A DNA stretch of 64,000 bases from Ciborinia camelliae (lineage: Eukaryota; Ascomycota; Leotiomycetes; Helotiales; Sclerotiniaceae), in contig JANPYM010000001.1 of assembly GCA_025890175.1 (NCBI GenBank), forward strand, positions 585,187-649,186, given 5' to 3'. The notes beneath the pieces are model-generated. The model saw only the letters and a list, made by a program, of their open reading frames with translations. It searched no databases and was not told the DNA's origin. Positions 22,319 through 35,258 of this stretch are shown piece after piece. The first letter of the stretch is position 1. Each line of letters begins with the position of its first letter. The translations under genes were made by a program, and so were the position numbers.

Positions 22319-25300
22319 TTTATTTTATTTTTTTATGTTGTGTGATCTGTATATATCCAGGAGAATGTGGTAGAGTGAATATGAATTTAATATGAATTTA
22401 ATGAAGCAATATGCTTTAAATGGGGAGTTGTTGATGTGGAGATATCGTGGTACCGTAGCGCGGAGAACTTTAGATTAGAAAGGGGATGAGACGATTGAGG
22501 GCTGGCGGCTTGCTATTGAATAGGTACTATTGACTGTCAGATGATAAAAAGAATAGGCTTTTGATGGGCTTTAAGGGGCATGTGGCCCGTAACTAGAAGG
22601 CATCTCCCCACCTCCCCATCCTTTCCCCTCTTAAGAGGTCAAGGGGAAGCGATTGTGGCAAATTTAATAAGAGTTTGATGCATTGCCAGCTGGGCCATCA
22701 CGTCCTAAGCTCGAGACTCGACATCTTGATGGCCTTTGAAGTTGACTGACACTTATCGGTTGTTCGATTTCAGTTGAGATAACCATCTCAAAGGATGAGA
22801 AGAGAGTTACAAGACAATGCACTCTTGCATTGCATCGTAGACAACGTATAGGAACGACAGTAAGGAATTTGGATATACTAACTGGATCAATATATATGGG
22901 ATGCAAATAATAATTAACTGGCTGACTGAGTTGATGGCTGGTATTATAGCACAAAGGAAGAAATGTTGTATGATAAAGATATTATGATGGCTGTTGCAAG
23001 TGCCGGATCAAGGAGGACAGTTCTTTTATATCTATAGGCGACTTCTCAATGCCTCACGAATGAAACACAATTCATGTCTCATGTGGCAATTTCTTGGTGC
23101 AACGATTGTAGACCAACCATCACCATACACTACTATCAATCCTCCGTGATTTTTGCACGTCCTCGATGCTTTGATCCTGGCCGCCCTTGTTCTGCTTCTC
23201 CACACCTTTTTGGCAGCGAATTTTCCCTTTCCAGATTACTTTGGGCGAAGAATGTGGAGTAGTTTCACGATATCTTGGGTGAATCATCACTCCAGCATAC
23301 TCCTTATCATCGCGAAATATTCGACGTGCCTAAGTCTAGCCCAAACAGCAGAATCGATATCTCCTCCCAAGACGACTCAATAATAGCGCTGCATCAAGCG
23401 GGCATGAATACAGGGTACTGTAACTAAGATACATTTACATGGAAACTGTTTCTGCAAATGGATAGTGTAAACAAGACGAATGATAAACGAGCACAAGATA
23501 ACGTAGTAATCCAGTTCTGACCTGGCCATAATATCCAATCGGTGAACTCCCTCGGCATCAAAACCAGCCACAGGACAAGGGAATTGTATACTAGTTACAT
23601 GCTCGAGTATCATCAGTGGTATAATCTTGCAGTTGATAATGGATAGTGACTAGTCTGAGTACAAATTATCAAAGTTCGAAAGGCGGCAACCAATTGTGGA
23701 GACACGTAGAATCAAAAGTGGAGGAATTTCGATAGGTGTGGAGGGCTAATGCACCATGAATTGATAGACCAGCTGGAAACGATGACCCAAAATGGAACGC
23801 AAAACGCTTATTAGCAGGCTCCAGGGCTATGTTTGATATGCCTCGCTTGATGCATTAAGCCATTAACGGAAATCTATCAAAAATATTCTTGTTTTTGGAT
23901 CAAAGACAGGAACAAGCACAGAGAAAATGAGACGCAATGAGGTGAGCTCATATCGATTGTCGTAACGGAGAGTCGCAATGGGAGGAGTAACATCCGCCTC
24001 TATCGTTTCTCTGCCCCAAAGCTAATTTCTCATGGTAAGTAGTACTAGACTCGGCCATAATGAGCTTCGTATTTGAAATGAGATCCGTATCTGTATTTCT
24101 AAAGTAGTATAAATTCCCATTTCAACAATCTGCCGTTGGTAGTCGTCCCAAGACCGTTCAACTCTCCGAAGAGATAATATCTTGTGATCGGCATTTTCCC
24201 TTGACAAGAGTTGATACGGTCCCGATAACAACATTGGCAACGAGAGGATAGACTGTGTGTGAAGGGACGGACTGGTGCTTTGGAAAGGGGTCTCCAGTAA
24301 TAACAATACTAATAATAATAATACCTAGGTAATAATAATACGCCATCTATCATGATTCATGAGTGGAAGTAGATTGAGTTCAATCTATTAATGGAACTGA
24401 CAATCAACTTGACGCGTAGGGGGTTGGCGATTGATGAAATGCGTATCCATTTTCAGTGAGGTTGATGATAATGATGATAAATGATGTTGATTATCTTTCA
24501 TTCTGCTGCATTGTGGGCTTCGTGTCGTAAGCACTCTCTCTACTCTAACATACGCAGTATAAGTATATGGATGAGTCTGAGGATAAATAAAAAGATAGAA
24601 ATGATTTTTGCTAGGTATTGATACTATTATCGTATGTAGGCCTGGATAAATTGAAATGGAAGTGTAAGGTAGGAAGGGGAGGAGAAGCGAAAGGTTGTAA
24701 GAATAACCATTGGAGACCGGGAAGAAGCGTTTTTCGATCTTTACTCGATATAGGTACCTAGTAAGGTAAGAGGTAAAAAAAACAGACCGATAAGAGATCC
24801 CTGCTTATTGATAAGATCATAGGTGAAGAACCTTAACATCAATCATGGAAATCAATCTATGCAACCTTATTACCTAGGTAACCTTTCCCATTCCAACCTA
24901 GGCAAAGAGTCAAGATCCTGCATCGGCATCGGTATATCGGTATATCGGCATATCCGTATCGGGCATGAGTCCATCGTTCCATTATTGCATGTGATGACTG
25001 GAACTTCTAGAAGGCAGGAAGCTTTGACCTTTCTTGACTTTCGGGTGTAAGGATATGATACTTGATACTCCACTCCAGTTATTTTGCATCCGAAGTAACC
25101 CTATCAAAAGAAGTGACTTCATCCACCTGACACAATATCAACCAACATCTTCAAGTATCAGTCAGGACCGGTACCATATCAATTGACACTACTGCAAGAA
25201 TACGCTATGTCATCAGGTAAACCTACCACGGACAATAACCCATGGGATAAAGAGACAAGTCAGAAGTTTGAAAGGTAAGGTATTGATACCCTTTGCATTC

Positions 25301-26428
25301 ATCTCATGCATCTCAACTGTGGCAAAGAATTCCAAGATGCTGATTTTTCCCCCTCAAGTAAACGTCCAGGAGAATACTTTGACCCTTGTCAAGAAGCTGC
25401 TACAAGAAGTCTAAAATGCTTGGCTCGAAACGGAGGTGATAGAGATATGTGTACAGACTATTTCCAGTAAGGTTTTCCCCAGAATTTAATATGGAGGGAG
25501 GTAGAAGTACCGGTAATAGTTCACTGATGTGTGGATCCTTACATCCAATGAACCATGCGAGCGAACTATATAGCTTGTCTTTTGAACTTTTAATATACCA
25601 AGATTGCGTGCTAATGATTTGCAGAGCATATCGAGACTGTAAGAAGCTCTGGGTATGTATTAAATCCTTCTCTCGAGGGTCAGCTACTCGTTTGCTCACA
25701 TGATTTTAGATTGAGCAACGAAAAGAAGCCAAGAAGAAAGCGGGGTGGTTTTCATGAGGAAAGTCTCATTGCGGCCGGATTGTGTATGCAGGTGATATGT
25801 GATACGACAGTTTATCAAAAAGGGATGAGGGATGAGGGATGAGGGATGAGAGCATGAGCAGGAGCATAAGCATGAGCATGAGGAAAAGAGTGGACAACGA
25901 AGGAACATTCCACTCGTCAAAAATAAAGGGGAGATGCTCAATTTGGAGTCGACATTGTCTACCTAGTAGTACTCCGTACCTAGTATAAAAAGCATATGTA
26001 ATCAAGATACTCTCGGGTTTCAACACTGCGTTAATAATCAATAAAGCATTATTTGAATTGACAATATTTATTGATTTAATCCTATAAATCAATATAATGC
26101 AATATAAATATAAATATGTTTTTCCCTTTTCTCTGTATCTTACATTTTTGATTACCTATATAAATTTTACGGTTTTTGGGGTTTGGAACTCTAGAAACCT
26201 TGGAATTTAGTGTCTTTCTCGCTAGTGAAAATTCATTAATGTACCTTTTAGCCACCAGAAGAAAAATTGACTGATTCATCCATCCATACAATTGTTTCCA
26301 GACTGGCGACACTCGGGGACAAGCCACAAAAACCTGCATATATCTAATTCCTCAACTTCACATGTTTGGAACATAATTTATTACCCATTATCCTAGCCAT
26401 ATCTGTGTTGACCTATAACATTTGAGCT
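22319..26428. other. 4.1-kb gene-poor spacer
   Basis: No open frame here has a recognisable domain or a convincing splice structure on either strand. Low-complexity features: repeated tatcggtatatcggcatatc near 24930-24960, (gggatga)x4 at 25822-25848, and an agcatgagc-type imperfect repeat at 25850-25885. The right end should be the MDM20 promoter and the left the dioxygenase promoter. A non-coding transcript cannot be excluded. Confidence 0.5.
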
Positions 26429-29400
26429 ATGGCTGACAAGTTACTCAATGATCGTCAAGATGTTCCCATTTGGAATGCTATCGAGGCAGGCAATTTTAAG
26501 CAAGCACTGAAATTGGTTGACAAGAGGCTGGCCAAAAAACGGACATCTCATCTAGAGGTACGTATTAATGGAGAGAAATCACTTCGCTCCAAGATTCTGT
26601 GACATCCACATGTGCAAATTTCAGTATATCTCTTTCACGTGACTTATATCTTTCTATTTTACAATTATAACTAAGCAACCTTCCAGGCATTCAAGATTTA
26701 TATCAGATCACGATCGCCTGCTCAATCGGATAGGGATGCCGTGCTCCCTCATATCGAAGACTTAACCGCTAAGAAAGTGATTATCACGAATCAGGAGGAC
26801 ATTGATCTGTATGACGATGCTTTGGCCAATGCCATTCCTGATGCTGGAGCAGTTTGGGCAAGGACAATTGGAGAATTGCGATGGCAGAGTGTCAAAACAT
26901 ACCCTAAACAGGAAGAGTCCGGATTGAAGTCGTTCAAGGCCTGTTTGTCGGAGCGTGACTGGGAGCATGCTCAACAGGTATTTCAATCTGTACCTTTTTC
27001 GCCACAAAAATGCTAACAAATGCTTGCTAGATTGCAAGTAGTCTTGAAAAAACATTTCCAGGTAAACATCAATACGTTTTCTGGAATATATCTTCCTTGT
27101 TTTTAAGATCTGTAAGTAATCGTACGGGAGGAAGATACTCTAAGTATGACTGCTTACCTGTCCCCAGATGTCGGGCGATCTTCCTATCGAAAAAAGAACT
27201 CTATGGGGCCGTTTAGCTTTTGGGCAAATTAGTAAACTTGCCACCGCTACAATTCAAGCAGATGTATGTGTTCATTTTTCTCCAAGTGTTATTCGTGTTA
27301 ACCAAAACGATGATTCCAGAAGTCAAAGTCACTTCCAACTCGCGCAATACATACACCTCAGGAGCTGTTACTTCTGCAACGAATTACTGCCGCACACGGA
27401 AAACTAGAAGATCGGTTAAAGTATTTGAATGAGCCTTCTCTTGGACCCGAGTCAATAGTTGCCAAGGGGGATTGGGAATTATGGAGAAATAAATTACAGC
27501 TCATGGAGGAATCTGAGCACTGGCAACAGCTTTTCGAAACAACTGGCGACCTTCTTAAACGAGCACGCACGAAAGATGAACGTGGACAGATCATTGAGGC
27601 TAGAATGGCTGACTGGGCTGTATGGCAAGCGTATCTACGCTCTGCTCTTGCTTTGCAAACCCCCTCGTGAGTATTATGGTATCAATAAGTGGGACAAGAA
27701 CTTACAAAATCAGGGCTCTTGACAATGCGTCAACCGAAATTGCAGCTCATCTGAACCCCACTTCTGGAATTGACAAAACGTGGAGACGAAATGCATCTCT
27801 AGCCTGGCTCGAGTTTACCTTTAAGAGTACTCATATCCCATTTTCCACTGAGCCTTCGGGACCAGATGTAGAAAAATACCCTCGGGTGACTGCAATCGTG
27901 AAATATTTGCAGGATTTTGGCGATGCTACCACAGCCTATAGCGATCTCAGGCCTTACGTAGAGCTATCGCAAACGGAGGAACGGAGTAAACTGCTCGATA
28001 TTTTGAGCAATGGACTTCAGTTTGGCAAGGCAACGAAGGGAAAAGATTTGTGTTCTGAATTAAAGGCCCTGTCAATTTCTGAAAACGAAGTAAGCCACAT
28101 CCCAAAACCTCACCTCGCCTATTCCTGTCCTGACTTCAAGAATAGTTTGAAAGTGCAAAAGATATGACAAGATGTGTTAATCTTCACAAATTGACTTATC
28201 TTGTCATGAGCAGTATCCCCGAACATGAACGTCGGTCAAGTCCACTACACAAAGCTGGCAAGCTATCATTTACTTGCACACACTGTTCCAGTCCTTGCGA
28301 AGTATATTGCAATGTCTGCCTCGAACAACTATCAAAGAATTCCATTGCGGCTTACACGTCTGCCATGAATGACAATGGCCGAATCTCTAAATCCCTTCTT
28401 CCTACCGATAGACATCCTGCCGATGATTTCTGCACATTAGCAGCAATGTGCTTGATGAAACTCGCTATCTCGGGCTCTGGTGATGTCGATGGACCTCTAA
28501 AGAGTAGGCAAGCGGCTTATGCTCTACAAGCAGCATTATTCCTCGAATATGGCTGGTCACGGTCTAAATCAAACTCCGACTTTTCACTCATGTTAGTCAG
28601 AATATACTCTTCTCTTGGCTGTGGTCAGCAAGCTATGAAAGCATACCTGCACCTGAGTTTGAAACAGATACAGCTCGATACTTTAGGATACAGTCTGTTT
28701 GATAGGATATCATCGCTGCATCCACATCCATTCCCGTCTTCTCCAGACGGCTCCTCTGAGAATCACAGCCCTGTGGACCATCTCAAGAATCAAAGAAAAA
28801 TGTACAGAAATTGCCGTCACCAAGTTTCGAATAATACCTGGAAAGCGTTTGAGCATGGAAGTTACAACACGATATTCCAGTTCCAGGAATTTTCTGGCAT
28901 TATTGCAAACTCAATATCCGCGGTTTCCTCTGCCGTAGAAACCACAAAAATATCCAGAATTTTAAAGCAGAACGCGCCTTCTGACGCTTTTGACATTCTT
29001 CGTAAGCTTGTCCCATTCATCATATACAATAGAAATAGATCTAACGTGTGACCAGCCAAAAATTCAGAGATGATAGATATGTTCTCGGATTCCAATGACT
29101 ATACTTCATTTCCGGACTATGAGTCTACACTGGGACTAGGACTTGAGAAGTTGACCCGATTTGCACCTGGTCCATCTGTAAGTTTTCATTTTATAAATCT
29201 CTCTGCAACCTGCTGATTCCATTCAGAGCAATCGAACTCGTGTAAACTTGCTCATTGAGAAATTAATTTCCATGACAAATCCCGATTCTACCTCCACTCC
29301 ACCCAATCTTCCCTCCTTCAGAGAGACCTTTCTCCGCATATCAAGCGAACTCAACAAACAAGCAGAATTTTCAAAGATCAGCCCCGGCGGATCTTTTTTG

Positions 29401-29949
29401 ACTCGCCCAGAAACCTCAGCACTCGAAGCATACACCGACCTCGCCTCCATCATCGTCAAATCCTGTGACTCCACCGCATCAACCATACCAGATTTCCAAG
29501 CCTCCATTGAAACCCTCAATAAATCTCTACGTGAAAAACTAGACCAACATCTCACCTACATCAAAGGAAATCAAAACACAACTCCAGCTCTATGGAGTAG
29601 TCTTCATACACTTTACACAGCCTACGACCTTGCATCTACCATTATCAAAACTACGAAATTCCTTTCACAGAAAGATGTTAAGACTCATAAGTTGCAGATA
29701 GAGCAGAATAAGGTTTTGGTGGAGAGCGCAAAACAGATTATGGTAGCAGTGGTTGAGGAATCAAAGGGGATTAAGAATGGGTTGGATGAGAGTGGGTGGA
29801 TTGATCGGGTGTTAGAGAGTATGGAAGTGGGAGAGTCAGGTGAACAGCTGAGAAGTTTGGCGGGGGATAATTTCGTGGAGGAATGGGCGGGGTATGTGGT
29901 GGAGGGGTGGAGGGAATCGGTTACAGGATTGGGGTTGTTGAAGGCCTAA
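26429..29949 (+). CDS. MDM20: NatB N-terminal acetyltransferase auxiliary subunit (Mdm20/Naa25)
   Basis: Nine exons can be read: 26429-26557, 26687-26977, 27031-27111, 27168-27263, 27320-27666, 27714-28089, 28146-29001, 29056-29177 and 29227-29949, about 1006 aa, near the family size. The protein is alpha-helical throughout. The N-terminal TPR-like segment (WNAIEAGNFKQALKLVDKRL) is characteristic; later blocks include YVFWNISSLFLRS, the TPQELLLL segment and WELWRNKLQLM. Mdm20 anchors the Nat3 catalytic subunit to the ribosome for acetylation of Met-Asp/Glu/Asn N-termini; loss in yeast disturbs actin cables and mitochondrial inheritance. The short intron at 27264-27319 (56 bp) and its acceptor are the least certain junctions; the others are supported by clean frame continuity. 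It converges on ILM1. Confidence 0.85.
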
Positions 29950-30222
29950 AGGGGAGATTTGAAGGTCTTTTATAAAACGGGTGGGGTGCAGATATATGGG
30001 AAATCCGGCATGTAGGTAGGTAGTTATCTCTGGGACGGTGTGCAGAGGCAATATAGCTTCTACCTCCCCACAAACTTCTCTCGCAACATTTGTTTACTTC
30101 TCAAGGAACCCCCTTAAATTGATCATATACATCTTACCTTATCTTATATCCACCTATATAAACGTAGGTATTGATTCATTCATCCACTTCATTCCCAAAG
30201 AAGCATATCAAAACAAGCTCCC

Positions 30223-30924
30223 TCACATCATATCCTCCTCCGCAGCCTTTCTCTTCGCATGCTTAATGGCAATTTGCTGTCTCTCCTCCCTCAACGTAAC
30301 GAAAACCCAAAACCAAGCCATCATTTCGATAAACGCCCATGTAAATACGATGCGGTTCTTGAGGCCCTCGCCCCAGCCGCCGGCACGGTAGGAGGCGTGG
30401 GAGGTAAGCATGGGGGAGGTGGAGGAGAACAGCCAGGAGTAGAGGGCGAGGGCTGCGTTGAGGGAAAAACGGATGGGTGCTGTGGGGAGTTTAGATTTGG
30501 GGTGTGGATTGGAAGGGAAAGAGGGAAGAGGGGGGAAATGAGGGGGAGGACTAACCTTGAGATCCCCAGTGGTATTGAGAGATTTCTTCGGGCATGGATA
30601 TGGATACTAAATCGGTGATTCCGAGGAAGAAGAATACTACTCCAAGGAATGATATGGGTGCGGATGGGTGGTCGAAAGAACGCTCGAAGGGCTATTATAT
30701 AGGTTATCAGTACATAGTTATGTAGGAATTTTGACCGCAGCGGTTGTCACTATGCGCAGATTATCCGGAAAGAGAGAGTCACTCACCATTCCCATCGATT
30801 CGCCCATAATGAAGACCAGCGACTGCTCAGCAATGGTAACGGGATTCGTAATGAAGAAAAATGCGAGGGTGATGTGGAAGAGGGAGAGCGAAGTAATAAT
30901 CGTTGCTCCTGATATTATCCCCAT
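30223..30924 (-). CDS. ILM1: Ilm1 family membrane protein
   Basis: Three minus-strand exons, 30924-30787, 30691-30556 and 30479-30223, give 176 aa. There are four hydrophobic segments: near the N-terminus (SLSLFHITLAFFFIT), in exon 2 (FLGVVFFFLGITDLVS), early in exon 3 (LNAALALYSWLFSS) and late (NRIVFTWAFIEMMAWFWVFVTL), followed by a basic tail. The order and the tail motif match fungal Ilm1, an ER-associated membrane protein whose loss in yeast raises loss of mitochondrial DNA; its molecular activity is not known. The nearest in-frame upstream start is a TTG, so the ATG at 30924 was chosen. Convergent with MDM20 and divergent from CDC43. Confidence 0.88.
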
Positions 30925-31716
30925 TGTTAAGGAAATGTTACGATTCAAGGATCGATTTGAAGGAGGGAGGGATGGTATTTGAGAAGGTGAATTTTGTTGT
31001 GATCAGATTCATAGGGGACCTGCAAGGCCAGATGCTACTGATGCTACCCTAGCGAGCCTAGAAACTTTAAATGATATAGGCGTTATGGTTTATCCGAGCT
31101 CCGAAGCAATGTCGATTTATCAAGATTGATTTTGCATTCGGGTGAAACGACGGAACGAACATTAAACCTTTCCAGATTGAAAGTCTCAAAACCTACCCAT
31201 CCAACAATGGTAATGGTAGGTAGATACATTCGAGATGTTGAGAGACAAAGAGGAAGAAGGTATTGATGCTTTGAATGGTTCTTTAAATAGGTAAGTTTGT
31301 GGTTATTCGCAGCGGTAATCATCTTGTCATCCTAAAACAACCTGGAAGAACATTGAAATATCCTACTAGGTATGTACCGGTACCAGGTAAGCTGCACGTT
31401 TGAAGCTTTGACCAACAGGACCATGAACCAAGGACCCCTCAAAACATCAGATGAGAAGGCCAGCAGGGGATCCGGAAAGTCCATAATAAATCAATCAACA
31501 TACAGCCAACATACAACAACTTCTTCCAAATCAACAATTGGAAGGCAACATATATTTCTATTCCAACTTCCTACCACCAGGTAGTTTCAATACACATATA
31601 TATTACTTCGAAAAACAAAGATTGAACTTTTGATTTGATGAAATTTTCGATATCTCAGATTCTGCACCCCCTGTTGGACAGAGACAACTTGTTTGCGATC
31701 AAACAAAATTGTCAAA
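30925..31716. promoter_or_regulatory. Divergent promoter region ILM1/CDC43
   Basis: About 0.8 kb between divergent ATGs. It contains taccggtaccaggtaa near 31377 and mostly AT-rich sequence. No specific regulator site is recognised. Confidence 0.4.
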
Positions 31717-33051
31717 ATGACAGAACCTAAATTAGAGGTTGCCAAACATATCAGGTATTGGCAGAGGTGTTTGAATTCTCTATTGCCGACTGCCTATACC
31801 AGCACCGATTCCACGCGCATGACTCTTGGCTTCTTCATACTTTCTGCGCTCGACCTACTTAATATTGGCGCATCTACATTTCCGGATTCGCAACGCAAAT
31901 CAATACGAGCCTGGATTCTGAAATGTCAACATCCGTTTGGGGGGTTCTGCGGCTCTACTAATCATAGGTTCCCTGATGTTTATTATGCAGATGTAGGGCA
32001 TGGGAAAAGGGACATTGATCCTGCGAATTTACCTGCGACATTCTTTGCGATTTTGAGTTTAGGTTTCGTGGGTGGGTTGGCAGATGTGAGGAGGAAAGAA
32101 TGTTTGCAATGGTTAAAAAGACTGCAGAGGGAAGATGGAAGTTTTGGGGAATTCGTTACGGAAGATGGGAAGATACAAGGCGGAAGGGATATGAGATACT
32201 GTTATGTGGCTACAGCGATTCGATGGATGTTAACTGGGGATGCGCACGAGAAGAGGGGAGAAGATGATATCGATGTGGAGAAACTGGTGGGGCATTTAAG
32301 GGCTGGACAAACGTACGATGGGGGAATTTCAGAGAGTGCTCAGCATGAGGCACATGCTGGATATACCTATTGTGCCATTGCGTCCTTATCCCTTCTCGAC
32401 CGCCTACCGAAACCCCCATCTTCACAGCCTACCGAATCATCGACTTCAGACCTCACTTTGCCTGGTCTTACAAACCTGCCAGAAACTATTAGATGGCTAG
32501 CATTGAGGCAGACATCGTATAATGAAGAAGAGGAAGGACACGAAGATAACCCTAGAGAAGCGGCATCGGATCATCATTTCATACCCAAAGTCGACGGGAC
32601 ATTCGTCGGATTCAATGGACGTTGTAATAAGCGGGTTGATACTTGTTATTGTTTTTGGGTTGGAGCTTCTTTAAACATGCTCGGTCACCCCGACGTTATC
32701 AACAAAGATGGCTCTCGACGGTTTTTATATGAGAAAACACAGCATATGATTGGTGGGTTCGGGAAAGCGCCAGGAGATCCACCAGATATCTACCACTCGT
32801 ATCTGGGCCTTGCTGCTCTAGCAGTATTGAAGGAACCTGGGATTAAGGAACTGGACTCCGCATTGTGTATCAGTGTGGATGCCAAGAAAAACATAGAGGA
32901 GCAAAGAAAAGCTGCATTAGTTCCTTCTAGGGCATATTGGGTGCATGGGTACTGTTTCACAGTAAGGGAAGATAGCCCCGAATTTGGAGAAAAGATGGCG
33001 ATGAACGAAGGTCCGCCAAAAAGTCTAATAGATGCTTTCGAAAGGAGTTAA
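31717..33051 (+). CDS. CDC43: Geranylgeranyltransferase type I beta subunit
   Basis: One exon, 444 aa. The prenyltransferase alpha/alpha-barrel repeats are visible: HPFGGFCGS, EDGSFGEF, YDGGISES and IGGFGKAPG. The zinc ligands can be placed as D308 and C310 in RVDTCYCFWVG and H360 in DIYHSYLGL. The GRDMRYCYVA block and the CxxAxHEAHAGYTYCA-like region fit the beta subunit of GGTase-I rather than farnesyltransferase or Rab GGTase. The enzyme with its Ram2 alpha subunit attaches geranylgeranyl to CaaL proteins such as Rho1 and Cdc42. An insertion between residues 232 and 290 (Ser/Thr then Glu-rich) lies in a loop. The frame extends upstream only to a TTG, so the ATG at 31717 is taken. Confidence 0.92.
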   Translation: MTEPKLEVAKHIRYWQRCLNSLLPTAYTSTDSTRMTLGFFILSALDLLNIGASTFPDSQRKSIRAWILKCQHPFGGFCGSTNHRFPDVYYADVGHGKRDIDPANLPATFFAILSLGFVGGLADVRRKECLQWLKRLQREDGSFGEFVTEDGKIQGGRDMRYCYVATAIRWMLTGDAHEKRGEDDIDVEKLVGHLRAGQTYDGGISESAQHEAHAGYTYCAIASLSLLDRLPKPPSSQPTESSTSDLTLPGLTNLPETIRWLALRQTSYNEEEEGHEDNPREAASDHHFIPKVDGTFVGFNGRCNKRVDTCYCFWVGASLNMLGHPDVINKDGSRRFLYEKTQHMIGGFGKAPGDPPDIYHSYLGLAALAVLKEPGIKELDSALCISVDAKKNIEEQRKAALVPSRAYWVHGYCFTVREDSPEFGEKMAMNEGPPKSLIDAFERS

Positions 33052-33380
33052 GATAGCATTGTAACGAACGCATTGTAACTGCTGGCCAGATGTTTTTGTA
33101 GTACTGTTCAATGAGACCACATGAGTTCTCATCTTATCTTCAAAAACAAATCAAGCCATGAGAATTGACTCAGTAGAATCATGCTTACTCACTATTGACG
33201 TGTACTTCATAAACTACTACTAGGCAAAATATTTCTTCATCAAAACCCCTGAATCTGCATTTCTCGGCTTTTTATCGGTAAAGTGCCCAAGCTTTTGATC
33301 GCGCAACGTCATTTGCCGAAGATTCGAGCTGCTCTCAACAAGCTCTTTCAACCTCATCCAAAACTTAACTGAACTTTACT
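33052..33380. other. Spacer between CDC43 and the M20 peptidase gene
   Basis: 329 bp with a 3' UTR and the promoter of the next gene. CT-rich patches just before 33381 are the kind seen ahead of fungal start codons. Nothing else seen. Confidence 0.45.
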
Positions 33381-34526
33381 ATGAGGCTCCTCACACTCTC
33401 TCCTCTCCTTCTCTTGGTCAACGCAGTTTATTCATTTGATTCGCAATCCCCAATCATTGAAGAAAAGTCCTCAGGCTCCTTGTCCTTGCTCAAACTGCAT
33501 AAATCCCTTGTCGAAATCGAATCCACCACAGGAAACGAACATGATGTCGGCGCATTCCTAATTTCTTATCTTAAGAAGCAGAATCTTACAGTGGAAATAC
33601 AAGATGTTGACTTGGTCGAATCATCAACACCAAGGAAGAAGCGCCAGAATGTGCTAGCATATATTGGGGACAAGAGACAGACGAGAACATTGGTAACTTC
33701 GCATATCGATACTGTGCCGCCTTTTTGGCCATATGAGCGAAGAGGTGATGAGATATGGGGAAGAGGTAGTGTAGATGCAAAAGGGAGTGTAGCTGCGCAG
33801 ATTACTGCATATCAAGACCTCATTTCGGCGGGCAAGATTCGTGAAGGAGATGTTGCGCTTTTGTTCGTCGTAGGCGAGGAAACGTATGGGGCTGGTATGA
33901 TAGAAGCTAATAACTTGGGTCTTTCATGGGAAACGGTTATCTTTGGAGAGCCTACGGAGTTGAAATTGGCGGCTGGACATAAGGGCATAATAAGTGTGCA
34001 TATTAGAGCGAAGGGGAAAGCTGGACACTCGGGATATCCTTCACTGGGGAGAAATGCCAATGCGATGCTGATACCTGCGCTGTATGAGTTGGGGAAAATC
34101 GACTTACCGTGGAGTGAGAAGTATGGGAATACGACATTGAATATTGGGAGGGTTGATGGAGGAGTTGCAGCCAATGTTATTGCTGAAGACGCCATCGCGA
34201 AAATTGCTATTAGAATTGCAGCGGGAACGCCAGAGGAGATACAGAAGCTAATCTTGGACGTTGTGGAGAAGACGGGACAGGATTTAGAGGTTACCTTTAC
34301 CCAGGGGTATGGGCCAGTTCATTGTGATAGTGATGTGGAAGGTTTTGATACCATCACAGTCAACTACGGTACTGACGTTCCGAACTTGGAGGGAGACCAT
34401 AAGAGGTATCTATATGGACCGGGAGATATCTTAGTCGCCCATTCGGATCACGAGCATCTCAAGATCTCTGATCTTGAAGAGGCTGTAAGAGGCTACACAA
34501 AGCTCATCGAGCACTCTCTGGCTTAG
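33381..34526 (+). CDS. Secreted M20 metallopeptidase (ArgE/carboxypeptidase-like)
   Basis: One exon, 381 aa, with an N-terminal signal peptide (MRLLTLSPLLLLVNAVYS). The two-zinc site of M20 enzymes is complete: H108-x-D110 in SHIDTVPP, D132 in GSVDAKGS, the catalytic Glu pair E166-E167 in GEETYGAG, and a C-terminal His near 357 in HSDHEHL. FGEPTELKLAAGHKG and the lid-domain GKAGHSGYPS block resemble acetylornithine deacetylase/succinyl-diaminopimelate desuccinylase relatives; the signal peptide argues for an extracellular or vacuolar carboxypeptidase-like enzyme rather than arginine biosynthesis. Substrate unknown. Confidence 0.88.
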   Translation: MRLLTLSPLLLLVNAVYSFDSQSPIIEEKSSGSLSLLKLHKSLVEIESTTGNEHDVGAFLISYLKKQNLTVEIQDVDLVESSTPRKKRQNVLAYIGDKRQTRTLVTSHIDTVPPFWPYERRGDEIWGRGSVDAKGSVAAQITAYQDLISAGKIREGDVALLFVVGEETYGAGMIEANNLGLSWETVIFGEPTELKLAAGHKGIISVHIRAKGKAGHSGYPSLGRNANAMLIPALYELGKIDLPWSEKYGNTTLNIGRVDGGVAANVIAEDAIAKIAIRIAAGTPEEIQKLILDVVEKTGQDLEVTFTQGYGPVHCDSDVEGFDTITVNYGTDVPNLEGDHKRYLYGPGDILVAHSDHEHLKISDLEEAVRGYTKLIEHSLA

Positions 34527-35258
34527 TTATGTTATTTAGGATAACCCTACCCAGGGTCAGGAAAGAACATGAACTAAATCACCACGAATACTTTTGATAT
34601 TCGACATGAACCTCTATCTACCATGGAGCCCTGGAATGGAAACCACCTTCAAAAGTAGTCATTTGGGCTTCGAAGCAGAACCAATACCTTGTGATACCTG
34701 GAACGAATGATTAACTGACGAAGATATTGAGCCCCATAACTTTTTTATGTGTATCATCGAGTGTTGCGATACAATACATGATATACAGTGGTACAGTTAG
34801 GATGTGAAAGGAAGGAGCTCCCGATTAAGCCTTTGTATGATGCACGCTCTTTCTCCAGGTTATGATCCCCTAACAGTACTCGTACTCGTCCCATATCCTT
34901 TGCTTCACCTCAATAATCCAACGATGAGTTGATATCAGGTATTGATTATTGCCAACAACGTTCCATCTTCCCAGAAATTGGTATTAGGACTGCCCTGGGC
35001 CATCATTTTCTTGTTTCCTCCCTAATTCTTACACAATACAACAAGATCCAACTTTCATAATAATTACTTGCTATACAAGAGAAACAGAGATCAGTACGTA
35101 CAGCATTTGCTTGTGTTTTCACACCTATTTTTGAGAGCCTCAAACATATAGGACTGTTGACCAATGTTGACCTCAAACTACAGTAGTTTTCACCTATCTT
35201 TTGTCATCGTTTACTATTGGCAGGTTTCAACATGAAAAATCTCTCGAACATCGATACC
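34527..35258. other. Spacer before the BTB gene array
   Basis: About 0.7 kb with no gene. It holds the peptidase 3' UTR and the promoter of the first BTB gene. An in-frame upstream ATG at 35232 exists for that gene. Confidence 0.45.

Noticed and set aside
22319..26428. Missed multi-exon gene in the long spacer
   Set aside because: I scanned the open frames on both strands and found no protein-like segment that joins through GT-AG introns; a non-coding RNA remains possible.
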